Shown in pieces: positions 52,406 to 52,422 of a stretch of DNA of 52,422 nt. A program made the position numbers and the translations under genes. Below the pieces are notes generated by a model, which was not told where the DNA came from, did no database searches, and saw only the letters and a program-made list of their open reading frames with translations. Positions within the stretch are counted from its first letter, which is position 1, and the number at the start of each line of letters is the position of its first letter. This DNA is from an uncultured Clostridium sp. (lineage in GTDB: Bacteria > Bacillota > Clostridia > TANB77 > CAG-508), in contig CANOSM010000012.1 of NCBI GenBank assembly GCA_947569365.1, positions 1-52,422 on the forward strand, written 5' to 3'.

Positions 52406-52422
52406 TATTCCTTGCTATAAAT

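Noticed and set aside
1..52422. CRISPR array, tRNA, rRNA or prophage
   Set aside because: No regularly spaced identical repeats, no tRNA-like T-loop sequences and no phage structural genes were seen on reading both strands.

Overview
This window is a very AT-rich stretch of a low-GC Firmicutes (Clostridia-like) chromosome. The evidence is the gene content (secA, uvrA, murD, a Bce-type resistance module), strong AGGAGG-type ribosome binding sites, frequent TTG and GTG starts, Asn/Lys-rich proteins and stem-loop/T-tract terminators. Three intergenic TGTCGAA (0A-box-like) sites and a YtvI-like membrane protein hint at a spore-former lineage, but no sporulation gene is certain. I saw no rRNA, tRNA, CRISPR array or prophage.

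Layout. Positions 1-2186 hold a minus-strand operon: CPBP protease, PPOX-family flavoprotein and two alpha/beta hydrolases, with related small palindromes in three gaps. Positions 2715-6160 hold secA and a divergent small DUF1980-like protein. Positions 6319-13211 hold an AI-2E/YtvI-type membrane protein, an Asn-rich protein, murD with a CMP-kinase-like gene, a 28-residue microprotein, a protein of nine ~29-residue helical repeats, and a membrane-anchored phosphodiester glycosidase. Positions 13295-19428 hold uvrA and a frameshifted uvrB, with a divergent purC on the other strand between them. Positions 19479-26416 are one co-directional run read from nadD: nadD, nadE, cupin, DNPH1-like N-hydrolase, MFS transporter, S51 peptidase, two hydrolases (RBBP9-like, EEP), a monophosphatase-like protein and an unknown gene. 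Positions 26523-32345 hold an AAA/DUF4143 ATPase and a marR-MMPL operon; the MMPL protein carries a ~600-residue tandem-repeat insert.

An IS30-family element (about 32514-33925) follows. Positions 34182-43132 are a long minus-strand run: alpha/beta hydrolase, DUF7662-like, ASCH, SGNH hydrolase, GNAT, larC, a frameshifted DUF6512-like membrane protein, tyrA, pheA, an aminotransferase (together the Phe/Tyr branch) and an acyltransferase. Positions 43303-46693 encode a heterodimeric ABC exporter with one degenerate ATP site. Positions 47027-51689 encode a Bce-type antimicrobial-peptide sensing/resistance module (response regulator, intramembrane kinase, ATPase, permease) with a palindromic regulator box before the ATPase gene. 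A small membrane-anchored Asn/His/Cys-rich protein closes the window.

Main uncertainties: two genes (uvrB and the DUF6512-like gene) each carry a single extra base, which may be real lesions or assembly errors. Several starts were moved downstream because the apparent GTG or TTG start lies inside the ribosome binding site.
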